This document shows positions 1-6,661 of a stretch of 32,107 nt of DNA, piece by piece (positions within the stretch are counted from its first letter, which is position 1; each line of letters begins with the position of its first letter). The position numbers and the translations under genes are program-made. The notes under the pieces are model-generated. The model did no database searches, was not told the origin of the DNA, and was given only the letters and a program-made list of their open reading frames with translations. This stretch comes from Candidatus Poribacteria bacterium (GTDB lineage Bacteria; Poribacteria; WGA-4E; B28-G17): the NCBI GenBank assembly GCA_021162805.1, contig JAGGXZ010000015.1, positions 1 through 32,107 of the forward strand. Direction: 5' to 3'.

Positions 1-378
1 CCTGGACAGAATATCTGGAAGACGATGGAGAACGCGTGGTTCGAGAGTACAGGGGATAACGAGCAATACCGTTGGCGTCGGGATCAGGAATGGTACTTCG
101 ACAACCCTCCGACTCCGATACCGGGCAACTATTGCTACATAACTCTCAATAGGCCGGGGGAGACTTACTCTCTGAATGGTCTCTGGACCGGCGTGGAGAT
201 AAAGGAGAGGATAGGGAACAGGGTGAAGCTCCAAACCAACTGGCTGCGTTGGGAGTGTGATTTCATAAACGGCTTTTATTACCGATGCCCCTATCAACGT
301 CAGTATGATGGATGGGATGAACCCCTTTACTTTGACTGTGAGAGGGGAAATACGTCGATGAAAATGGCCAAGTGGTAG
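1..378 (+). CDS. Secreted Cys/Tyr/Trp-rich protein, 5'-truncated by window edge
   Basis: Reading is open to the first base of the window, so the Met at base 25 is probably internal and the gene starts upstream. I do not recognise the family. The visible 125 residues are rich in Trp and Tyr and contain four Cys in contexts NYCY, WECD, YRCP and FDCE. They align with the full-length protein at 3880-4536: shared landmarks are RWRRDQEWYFDN against RWHREQQWYFEN, then NYCY, then YRCPxYRxYxG. The paralog has an N-terminal membrane/signal segment, so this product is presumably exported and disulfide-stabilised. It ends in a basic tail (MKMAKW) after an N-T-S sequon. A LamG-like gene follows after 111 bp, the same order as around the second copy, so the pair looks like a duplicated unit. 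Confidence 0.6.
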   Translation, partial: PGQNIWKTMENAWFESTGDNEQYRWRRDQEWYFDNPPTPIPGNYCYITLNRPGETYSLNGLWTGVEIKERIGNRVKLQTNWLRWECDFINGFYYRCPYQRQYDGWDEPLYFDCERGNTSMKMAKW

Positions 379-489
379 AAGGAGCTGTTTTCGGGGAGGA
401 TCTCCTCTACGTTTCTCCTCTTGTAAGAGAAGGACAAAAGTCTCATCTTCTGTTCTATTGCCAAAAGCTTGAATGAGGGGTGGTAAAAG

Positions 490-1164
490 TTGAAAGCGGT
501 TTATCTTCTGCTCATACTGTCGCTGTTTTCCTCCTTGCTTCCTCCTTCATCCTACGGGGGAAGTTGGAGGGATGATTTCAGCGGGGAGAGGCTCAAAAGC
601 TGCTGGAGACGATTGGGACCCGTGGTGAAGTGGGAAGTTAAAAACGGGTTCCTGCATGCAAGACAGGAATCCTTCCTCCCGGACCCCAAGCGGCTTTCAT
701 CCCTTGAATTTCTGGAGCTCACTGCCTTCCCCGGTCCTCATCGTCAGCTTACCATCATTGTCACCGACATGAAAAGGGTCGGCATCGGTCTGGGGAAGTC
801 ATTTCCCGATCTATGTCCTGGTCCTGACTGTGGCTTCTTTTATCTCTTCTATCCGAGCAGCATTGTGATGACTTGGACTCCAAGGAATCCTGAAGTTAGG
901 CTTTTAGCCACCGACAGGGTGAAGAAGATAAGGATAAAGTTCGACTCCGGCGGGTTTCAGGTGAAAGCCGATGGGAAGGAGGTGGAATTTGAAGACCCTC
1001 ACTTCGATGTGATAGATTACGTCGTCTTCTCCATCACCGCTCAGCAGTCCCCGTGGGTGGAAGGGTGGGCTGATTCGTTCGAGATATCCGGCCCCTCCAT
1101 CACGGAGTATAAGGTTGAACCCAAAGGGAAACTTGCCACGACGTGGGGGGAGATGAGAAAATGA
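490..1164 (+). CDS. Secreted LamG/DUF1080-like protein with WG C-terminal tail (copy A)
   Basis: TTG start behind a purine-rich GAGGGG-type site; it gives a signal peptide (hydrophobic residues about 4-20, then SSYGG). The body begins WRDDFSGERL and KWEVKNGFLHAR, the usual opening of concanavalin-A-like/DUF1080 (3-keto-disaccharide hydrolase-like) beta-sandwich domains. It ends with a GWADSFEISGPSI strand. Such folds bind or cleave glycans outside the cell, but no catalytic residues can be assigned here. The last 16 residues form a tail, VEPKGKLATTWGEMRK, shared with the copies at 1161, 4553 and 5218. The stop overlaps the next start (ATGA), so the first two copies are translationally coupled. 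Function beyond the fold is unknown; the tail could be a surface-targeting or processing signal. Confidence 0.7.
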   Translation: MKAVYLLLILSLFSSLLPPSSYGGSWRDDFSGERLKSCWRRLGPVVKWEVKNGFLHARQESFLPDPKRLSSLEFLELTAFPGPHRQLTIIVTDMKRVGIGLGKSFPDLCPGPDCGFFYLFYPSSIVMTWTPRNPEVRLLATDRVKKIRIKFDSGGFQVKADGKEVEFEDPHFDVIDYVVFSITAQQSPWVEGWADSFEISGPSITEYKVEPKGKLATTWGEMRK

Positions 1165-1877
1165 AAACCTTTCGGCTTTTCACCATACTCTTGCTCTTCA
1201 TACCGTTGCATGCCGGTGGGACGATATGGAGGGATAACTTCGAAGGGGAGAAACTGAAAAGCTGCTGGAAACCCAGGGGATCATTCTTCAAATGGGAAGT
1301 CAAGGATGGATTTCTGTATGCTAAGCAGGTGGTCTCGAGCAACTTATTACTTACTCCTCTCCAACTTACCGCTTTCCCAGGCTCCCACCGTCATCTGTCA
1401 ATTATAGTGCTTGATATAAAAGCCTCTTTGACAGGGAGGGTAGGATTCGGCATCGGCCTTGGCAAGACATTCCCGGAGGTGTGCCCGGTTTCCAACTGCC
1501 GGCTTTTGTATATATTCGCGCTACACAGGATTCAAGGCATTTGGGCCATGGGGGGAGGGAGGTTTGCTCCATTTCCCACCTGGGACCCCAGATGTCCTGG
1601 AAAGATCTGGCGTACTAAGGAGTTGAAGGAGATAAGGGTGGAATTTGATTCTGGGCGGTTTCAGATGATAGCCGATGGAGAGGTGAGAGCTGATTTTAAA
1701 GATCCACATTTCAACGAGATAGATTACATCGTTTTCTCGATATCAGGGATCGATCCCCCTGGAGGGGCGCAAGGATGGGCTGGTTCGTTTGAGATATCCG
1801 GCCCCTCCATCACAGGTTATGACGTCAAACCGGAGGACAAACTCGCCACAACGTGGGGGAGTATAAAGGGACGATGA
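1161..1877 (+). CDS. Secreted LamG/DUF1080-like protein with WG C-terminal tail (copy B)
   Basis: The start is taken at the ATG that overlaps the previous stop by 4 bp; it gives a clean signal peptide (MKTFRLFTILLLFIPLHAGG). The product repeats copy A: WRDNFEGEKLKSCW, KWEVKDGFLYAKQ, a FGIGLGKTFPEVCP loop, VEFDSGRFQM and a final GSFEISGPSI strand. A Gly-rich insertion around residues 120-140 (MGGGRFAPF) is absent from copy A. The tail is VKPEDKLATTWGSIKGR. About 26 bp coding for the FEISGPSIT strand are almost identical to copy A, showing fairly recent tandem duplication. The stop again overlaps the next start, here the rhodanese, so copies A and B belong to the same transcript as the redox trio. 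Confidence 0.7.
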   Translation: MKTFRLFTILLLFIPLHAGGTIWRDNFEGEKLKSCWKPRGSFFKWEVKDGFLYAKQVVSSNLLLTPLQLTAFPGSHRHLSIIVLDIKASLTGRVGFGIGLGKTFPEVCPVSNCRLLYIFALHRIQGIWAMGGGRFAPFPTWDPRCPGKIWRTKELKEIRVEFDSGRFQMIADGEVRADFKDPHFNEIDYIVFSISGIDPPGGAQGWAGSFEISGPSITGYDVKPEDKLATTWGSIKGR

Positions 1878-2341
1878 TTCTCAAGGAGACAGCGATCATC
1901 GGCATCTGGATCATAATAGGGGCTGTTGCCCTGTGGGGGTTCGACGCTCTCGGCCTATTATCACCTCATGAGGCCGGCCTCGCCTCAGCCATCGAGGTGG
2001 ATCTGCCGGAGGTGTACAGGATCTGGCGCGAGAAGGAGGCGATCTTCGTGGATTCACGTCCACCAGCCGCTTTCAAAAGAGCCCATATCCCGGGGGCTGT
2101 GAACGTCCCGCTTGGAACCTTAAAACAGGTCGCGGACACTCTCTCCAGACTCTCAATCGGCCGTGATGAGAGCGTCATCCTCTACTGCAGCGGCGCTCAT
2201 TGTCCCAACGCCCATCAACTTATGTTTCTTTTTCTGAGACTAGGGTATCGAAACGTGCGGGTTTTCTCGAGAGGTTTGGAGATATGGAAGGTCTTGGGAT
2301 ATCCGCTGGAAAAAGATGGCCGAAATGGAAGGCGAAGCTGA
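1874..2341 (+). CDS. Membrane-anchored rhodanese-like protein
   Basis: The start is the ATG overlapping the preceding stop (ATGA); an upstream in-frame GTG would lie inside the previous gene. Residues about 8-28 form one N-terminal membrane segment. The rest is a single rhodanese domain: EAIFVDSR (Asp60), FKRAHIPGAVNVP, and a catalytic-loop LYCSGAHCPNA with the active-site Cys near residue 105 and a second Cys near 110, then the GLEIW strand before the C terminus. Rhodanese domains carry sulfane sulfur or handle persulfides; this one would face the periplasm. The gene overlaps a MauE-like gene, which is followed by a DUF1573 gene, suggesting a shared envelope sulfur or disulfide function. Confidence 0.85.
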   Translation: MILKETAIIGIWIIIGAVALWGFDALGLLSPHEAGLASAIEVDLPEVYRIWREKEAIFVDSRPPAAFKRAHIPGAVNVPLGTLKQVADTLSRLSIGRDESVILYCSGAHCPNAHQLMFLFLRLGYRNVRVFSRGLEIWKVLGYPLEKDGRNGRRS

Positions 2342-2832
2342 GATCCCCGTTTATCACGGTTCTGAGGGTGTTCCTGGGGAGTGTACTGTTCTCGGCGGGT
2401 GTGGCGAAGATCGCGAATTTCCCACTGTTCCTCAGATATATCTCGCTCTATGATCTCCTTCCGCCGTCGTTGGTGACCCCGACGGGATATCTTCTCCTTT
2501 CGGCTGAGATAAGTATTGGGGCGCTGCTCATCATAGGGTATTTCTCTCGTGGGGCGGCGTTGCTCGGTGGAATTCTGTTCCTCACCTTTTCAATGGCCCT
2601 CTCATCGGTGATATGGCGGGGGTTACCCCTGGAGGACTGCGGATGTGAGAACGTACTTTTCAAGCTGTTCGGAGCACGCCTGGACTGGAAGGCCGTCTCG
2701 CTCGACATGGTTATGTTCTTCTGCAGCCTCGCCCTCGTCAGATCATCTGATCTCGGTTATGGGATCGATCTGTTAAGGAGGATAGGAGTATGGCGATCAG
2801 AAAGATCATCAATCTCCTCATCTTCCCTCTGA
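2284..2832 (+). CDS. MauE/DoxX-like integral membrane protein
   Basis: The ATG at 2284 has a GGAGAT site just upstream and lies inside the rhodanese gene; the open frame extends further upstream but that part would only be rhodanese shadow. The 182-residue product has four hydrophobic segments (about 23-45, 65-85, 90-110 and 140-153) and a Cys-Gly-Cys at 119-121 in the LEDCGC context after the third one. This matches the MauE methylamine-utilisation family (DoxX-like superfamily), whose members are thought to help disulfide formation in periplasmic proteins. No methylamine dehydrogenase subunit genes are visible, so a general role in disulfide formation, perhaps for the Cys-rich secreted proteins on either side, is more likely than amine oxidation. 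Confidence 0.8.
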   Translation: MEGLGISAGKRWPKWKAKLRSPFITVLRVFLGSVLFSAGVAKIANFPLFLRYISLYDLLPPSLVTPTGYLLLSAEISIGALLIIGYFSRGAALLGGILFLTFSMALSSVIWRGLPLEDCGCENVLFKLFGARLDWKAVSLDMVMFFCSLALVRSSDLGYGIDLLRRIGVWRSERSSISSSSL

Positions 2833-3791
2833 CCCTGATTTCCTTCACCTTCCTGATGCTCGTGAACAATCAGAAAGAACTTCCAGGGTACCTGGTGTTG
2901 GAGAGAGATATCGTGGAGTTCGGCGAGGTGCCGGAATGGGAGGGGAAGACAACAAGGTCGGTCAGGGTGTGGAACAAGGGGGAGAAGAAGGTGAAGATCG
3001 AACGGATAGAATCCGACTGCGGATATGTCAGGGTCGAGGGGCCAAAGGAGATCAAACCGGGAGATGAGGCGGAGTTCAAGGTCATCCTCGATCCGAAATC
3101 CGTTCGGTCAGACAGAAGCGCCGGCGCTGTGATCTTCACGGATAGTCCCAGGACGCCCTATATATACCTGACGGTGGATGCTAAGGTCAGGAGGTTTGCG
3201 GAACTCTCGGCTGAGGTATGCGATTTCGGAGAGGTTCTGCCCGGATCAATCCATGAGAAGAAGGTTCTGCTGTGGGTGAACATACCGATGGAGATAGAGG
3301 AGATAAAACTTGCTCCGCCGAGCTCTGATGTTCTGAGCTGGCGGATGGAGGAGAGAGGTCGATCTGAGTGCATCTTGAGGGTAAAGCTCGGGCCGCTGAG
3401 GAAAAAGGGGAGGTTTTCATCGGCACTCACGATCCTCTTCCCTGACGGTCGGACGATGATGATGCCAGTGATCGCCAAGGTTATAAGCCCCGTTAGGGTT
3501 AAACCCAGACATATCTTCTTCGGCGAAGTGTTCCGGGGGGATAATCCGACGGCCGAGATCTCCTTCGAATCCGACTCTCCCTTCAGAATACGTGATCTCC
3601 TCGTTCCCCAACACCTGAAGATTGAAGGTGAGTGGGAAGGGAAAAGACAAACCCGATTTGTCCTGAAGGTTAGATGGCTTACGAAGAGCTCCCCTGACTT
3701 CCTGAGGGAGAGGATAAAGATGATGACGGATGTGGACCCTGAACCTATTCAGGTTCCGGTTTACGGTTTGATCGGGAAACGATCCCCTTGA
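2790..3791 (+). CDS. DUF1573 (ASH-like beta-sandwich) exported protein
   Basis: The ATG follows a GGAG site and overlaps the MauE-like gene by 43 bp. An N-terminal hydrophobic segment (residues about 5-26) anchors or exports the protein. Residues about 38-135 form a DUF1573 domain: VEFGEVPEWEGK, SVRVWNKGEKKVKI, ESDCGYVRVEGP, IKPGDEAEFKVILDP. A second related domain starts near ELSAEVCDFGEV and a third near VKPRHIFFGEV, giving three Ig-like modules. DUF1573 genes commonly neighbour MauE/DoxX and thioredoxin-like genes. Function is unproven. The reading frame closes at a CCCC run; a one-base shift there would extend the product into the WG tail described in the next entry. Confidence 0.8.
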   Translation: MAIRKIINLLIFPLTLISFTFLMLVNNQKELPGYLVLERDIVEFGEVPEWEGKTTRSVRVWNKGEKKVKIERIESDCGYVRVEGPKEIKPGDEAEFKVILDPKSVRSDRSAGAVIFTDSPRTPYIYLTVDAKVRRFAELSAEVCDFGEVLPGSIHEKKVLLWVNIPMEIEEIKLAPPSSDVLSWRMEERGRSECILRVKLGPLRKKGRFSSALTILFPDGRTMMMPVIAKVISPVRVKPRHIFFGEVFRGDNPTAEISFESDSPFRIRDLLVPQHLKIEGEWEGKRQTRFVLKVRWLTKSSPDFLRERIKMMTDVDPEPIQVPVYGLIGKRSP

Positions 3792-3864
3792 AAGTGTTTT
3801 TCCGAAAGGACGAGCTTTGACAGAAAAACCTCCCATGGTGTGGGGGAGAATGAAAACCAAATAG
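3784..3864 (+). pseudogene. Orphan WG-tail remnant in the +1 frame behind the DUF1573 gene
   Basis: Read from base 3784, the DNA encodes a stretch beginning PLESVFPKGRAL and ending EKPPMVWGRMKTK plus stop. It parallels the tails of the LamG-like paralogs, most closely EKLPTVWGGVKK of the copy ending at 5649; the underlying bases are also very similar. There is no signal peptide or domain of its own. Either this is the 3' end of a decayed LamG-like copy, or it is the natural C terminus of the DUF1573 protein separated by a one-base change in the four-C run at 3784-3787. Confidence 0.5.
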
Positions 3865-3879
3865 AGGGAGGTAAAAGAG

Positions 3880-4536
3880 ATGTTCCGAAAACAATTGGGC
3901 TTGATCGTGGCATCACTGATGCCGGTGTGTGTCTTGACTTTGAGCTTTCTACTGTCCAGATCGATGGGAGGAGAACCTGTTATAACAACTGATCCGGAAG
4001 CATGCAAAGATTTCTACGGAGATCTTTTCGGTCGCGAAGTCTACACCACCGACTTATGCCCAGATGGGATCGTCACCTATACCAGAGAAGATGCGGAGTT
4101 CCAATCGTTAGGTGTGACGGATAGCGTACGGTGGCATAGGGAACAACAGTGGTATTTCGAAAACACTCAGCCGTGGGGCGCCAACTACTGCTACACGTTT
4201 CTCGATCAGGATCAATATAAGACATGGATGGACGGGTATTGGAACGGATACGAGGTTCATTGGAGAGATGGGGAGCAGGTGAAATCCTACACGGACACGT
4301 ATTACTGGGAGTATCATGAGAGCCCACCCGACTCTGGTATAGGCTACCGATGCCCGTCCTATAGAAAATATGGTGGTTTTAACGAGTATGATCGATACTA
4401 TTACAATTGTTCGACGAGAGAACTCCATTACCCCGCTGACTGGTTTGAGGAGGATATAAATTACGTTCCCGATCCTGAACCTCATGGAATAGGAGAAAGT
4501 ACAGGTTCATGGTATAACTGCACTAAGATTGAATGA
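3880..4536 (+). CDS. Secreted Cys/Tyr-rich protein of unknown family
   Basis: The ATG follows GGGAGG about 9 bases upstream. Residues about 5-30 form a signal/anchor segment (LGLIVASLMPVCVLTLSFLL), followed by a mature domain of about 185 residues very rich in Tyr, Trp, Asp and Glu. Six Cys lie outside the signal segment (EACKD, DLCPD, NYCYT, YRCPS, YNCST, YNCTK), an even number compatible with three disulfides. Two of them fall within N-C-S and N-C-T sequons. I do not recognise the family; the only relative visible is the truncated protein at the left edge. A gene for a LamG-like protein follows after 16 bp, the same order as for the first copy. Neighbouring MauE-like and rhodanese genes make an oxidative-folding client plausible. 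Confidence 0.7.
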   Translation: MFRKQLGLIVASLMPVCVLTLSFLLSRSMGGEPVITTDPEACKDFYGDLFGREVYTTDLCPDGIVTYTREDAEFQSLGVTDSVRWHREQQWYFENTQPWGANYCYTFLDQDQYKTWMDGYWNGYEVHWRDGEQVKSYTDTYYWEYHESPPDSGIGYRCPSYRKYGGFNEYDRYYYNCSTRELHYPADWFEEDINYVPDPEPHGIGESTGSWYNCTKIE

Positions 4537-4552
4537 ACCTTAGGAGCTGAAG

Positions 4553-5242
4553 ATGAAGCCTAGCATTTTCGAAATCGTCGTGATATCTTCGGTTATGTTC
4601 GATCTCGTTCTAACCGCCCATGCATGGGTATGGCATGATGATTTCCATGGAGGAGATCTCAAAGGGTGGACGGTGAAGGGGAAGTTCTCCAGATGGGAGG
4701 CGGAGGACGGAATGTTGAAGGTGGAGATTGTAGTGGAGCCACCTCATGAGATAGTGTTCGAGCTGCTTCAACTGAAAGCGATACTTGGTCCTTACGATGA
4801 TTTTACTATCATCGTCAAAAACATCGGATGTAAATTATCGAATATCGGTATAGGACTGGGCAAGACCTTCCCGGAAGCGCCGGGAATTAACAAGGATTTT
4901 TTCTACATCTTTCTCACCAACAGGATCGATTTCGTGCCGCATCTCCTGGTTCCTTTCAAAGCCAACAGAGCTCCTCGCACTCTATGGCACACCTATGATC
5001 TGAAGGAGATGAAGGTGAGCTTCAGATCAGGTCGGTTTCGGATGTATGTTGATGGCAAGAAAAGGGCCGACTTCGAAGATCCGGATTTCAACAGGGTGGA
5101 GATCGTAGGGTTCGAGGTAGTGGGGTTCAAGGGGTTCAGAGGTGAGGGGTGGGTTGACTCTTTCACAATTATCTCTCCGGCTATGGGCGTTGAGCCAAAA
5201 GGGAAATTGGCTACAACATGGGGGAGAATGAAGAGGTGGTAG
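4553..5242 (+). CDS. Secreted LamG/DUF1080-like protein with WG C-terminal tail (copy C)
   Basis: The ATG follows TAGGAG. The signal peptide covers residues about 1-24 (ending TAHAWVWHD). Domain landmarks match the earlier copies: WHDDFHGGDLKGW, SRWEAEDGMLKVE, a GIGLGKTFPEAPG loop, VSFRSGRFRMYVDGKK, a DFEDPDFNRVE strand and GEGWVDSFTIISP. It lacks the CW Cys pair of copies A and B. The tail is VEPKGKLATTWGRMKRW. The order Cys-rich protein then LamG-like protein repeats the arrangement at the left edge. The product is probably an exported glycan-binding or glycan-acting protein, but no active-site residues can be named from the sequence. Confidence 0.7.
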   Translation: MKPSIFEIVVISSVMFDLVLTAHAWVWHDDFHGGDLKGWTVKGKFSRWEAEDGMLKVEIVVEPPHEIVFELLQLKAILGPYDDFTIIVKNIGCKLSNIGIGLGKTFPEAPGINKDFFYIFLTNRIDFVPHLLVPFKANRAPRTLWHTYDLKEMKVSFRSGRFRMYVDGKKRADFEDPDFNRVEIVGFEVVGFKGFRGEGWVDSFTIISPAMGVEPKGKLATTWGRMKRW

Positions 5243-5649
5243 TTATCCTGGGCAAGTCGGCATCAGTTCCGGATTATGCCGAGGGGTATTTCGTGGGAGG
5301 GAGCGTCTGGAAGGCTAGGATAGACAAGAAGGGTCGGTTCAAGGAGATCATACAGAGGGCGGGAGGTGGTTCATGGCCTTTGCTGAGGTTGAGCTTTCAT
5401 GAGGAGAGGTTTCGGATGACGACGAGGGACAAGTGGGGAGAGTTGGAGCTGAGGGAGTTTAAGGATGAGGATCACATCTGGGTGGATGTGATAGGATTGA
5501 TGGCATTCACCGGGCCGGGTTTGAGGGGTGAGTGTAGCATGGAAGCGATCTCGATATCTGGTCCTGGGATACCGGATCACAACGCCGATGTTGAGCCTAA
5601 GGAGAAACTTCCCACGGTGTGGGGAGGAGTGAAGAAGAATGCGGTCTGA
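5218..5649 (+). pseudogene. Truncated LamG/DUF1080-like copy D lacking signal peptide and N-terminal half
   Basis: This open frame begins within the tail-coding part of copy C and has no signal peptide. Its sequence corresponds only to the second half of the paralogs: LRLSFHEERFRMTT against VSFRSGRFRMYV, a LREFKDEDHIWVDVIG strand, GLRGECSMEAISISGP, and the tail VEPKEKLPTVWGGVKKNAV. The first half (WxDDF and WEVxDG) is missing. It therefore looks like a copy whose 5' half was lost by deletion or recombination with copy C. It might still be translated as a cytosolic fragment, but the missing export signal argues for decay. Its 3' end overlaps the next gene by 11 bp and supplies that gene's ribosome binding site. 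Confidence 0.55.
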
Positions 5650-6661
5650 AAGTAAGGTACATAGATTCACATGGCATGGGAGACGATGCCTCATAACGGG
5701 TGTGGGAGGGTTCGTGAGGTCACATCTTGCTGAAAGATTGATAGAGGAGGAAGCTCATGTTTTCGGCGTGATCCGGTCGCCGAGGGATCTCTTCCAACTG
5801 AAGACGCTCTCAATAAACGAGCGGATGAAGGTATATATTGGGGATGTTCGAGATTATGAGTTCCTCGAACCGATTTTCAAGTTTCAGGATATCGATACCT
5901 GTTTCCATCTCGCAGCTACAAGTATCGTAGCGGAGGCTAAAAGATCGCCGATCCACGCATTTCAAACGAACGTCATGGGTACATGGAACGTTCTGGAGGC
6001 GGCTCGCAACTGCGGGGTCGAACGGGTGGTAGTGGCTTCCAGCGATAAGGCGTACGGGGAATATCCTGAAGAAGTTCTGCCTTATCGCGAGGAGTATGAG
6101 TTGCGGGGGACGGGTATATATAGCTGCTCGAAAGCCTGCGCCGATATGATCGCTCACGCATATTTTCTGGATTACAAGTTGCCTGTCACCGTTACCCGAT
6201 GTTCCAACATCTATGGCCCTGCCGATCCCAACCTCTCCAGGATTATCCCCGGCACGGTTATACGCATTTTCAGAGGAATTCCCCCTTCAGTTTTCGAAAC
6301 TTCCCAACATCATATTCGCGAATATACCTATATCACTGACATCATAAATGCTTATCTGCTTCTTGCTGAACGCATAGATGAGACGCAGGGCAAAGCTTAT
6401 AATGTCGGAGCCGGCCATATCTTGAGCACCCTTGAACTGATGAGGAAGATAGCTTCGATGATGGGGGCGAAGATGCCGATCCAGGTGATCAAACGCGAAT
6501 TTCCAGTTGTGGAGGTTCGATCTCAGTTTTTGTCAAGTGAGCGAATTCGTAAGCTTGGATGGAAACCACAATTCTCATTAGAAGAGGGTTTAAAGCGGAC
6601 TGTGAAATGGTACGTTTCGGAGGAAGGTCGAAAATTCTGGAGGTATCTAAAAAATTTGTGA
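5639..6661 (+). CDS. NAD-dependent sugar-nucleotide 4,6-dehydratase/epimerase (extended SDR)
   Basis: The ATG follows GGGGAGGAG at a 9-base distance. The 340-residue length and motifs are those of the extended short-chain dehydrogenase family: nucleotide-binding LITGVGGFVRSHLAERL near residue 20, DVRDYE, DTCFHLAA, the SSDKAYGEY segment, the catalytic YSCSK (Tyr-x-x-x-Lys), and CSNIYGPADPN. The Lys in SSDKAYG resembles CDP-glucose 4,6-dehydratase-like proteins rather than RmlB (usually S/T-T-D-E). The third Gly of the GxxGxxG loop is Arg here, which is unusual. It precedes an oligosaccharyltransferase gene and overlaps it, so it probably makes a deoxy or epimerised sugar for the glycan transferred by that enzyme. 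The exact substrate cannot be read from sequence. Confidence 0.85.
   Translation: MRSESKVHRFTWHGRRCLITGVGGFVRSHLAERLIEEEAHVFGVIRSPRDLFQLKTLSINERMKVYIGDVRDYEFLEPIFKFQDIDTCFHLAATSIVAEAKRSPIHAFQTNVMGTWNVLEAARNCGVERVVVASSDKAYGEYPEEVLPYREEYELRGTGIYSCSKACADMIAHAYFLDYKLPVTVTRCSNIYGPADPNLSRIIPGTVIRIFRGIPPSVFETSQHHIREYTYITDIINAYLLLAERIDETQGKAYNVGAGHILSTLELMRKIASMMGAKMPIQVIKREFPVVEVRSQFLSSERIRKLGWKPQFSLEEGLKRTVKWYVSEEGRKFWRYLKNL

Noticed and set aside
2284-2832. Methylamine utilisation locus, because of the MauE-like protein
   Set aside because: No MauA, MauB, MauD or MauG genes; the secreted Cys-rich proteins do not resemble the MauA small subunit.
3817-3845. Promoter with TTGACA at 3817-3822
   Set aside because: No -10 box at 15-19 bases; the hexamer is part of the tail-motif remnant.
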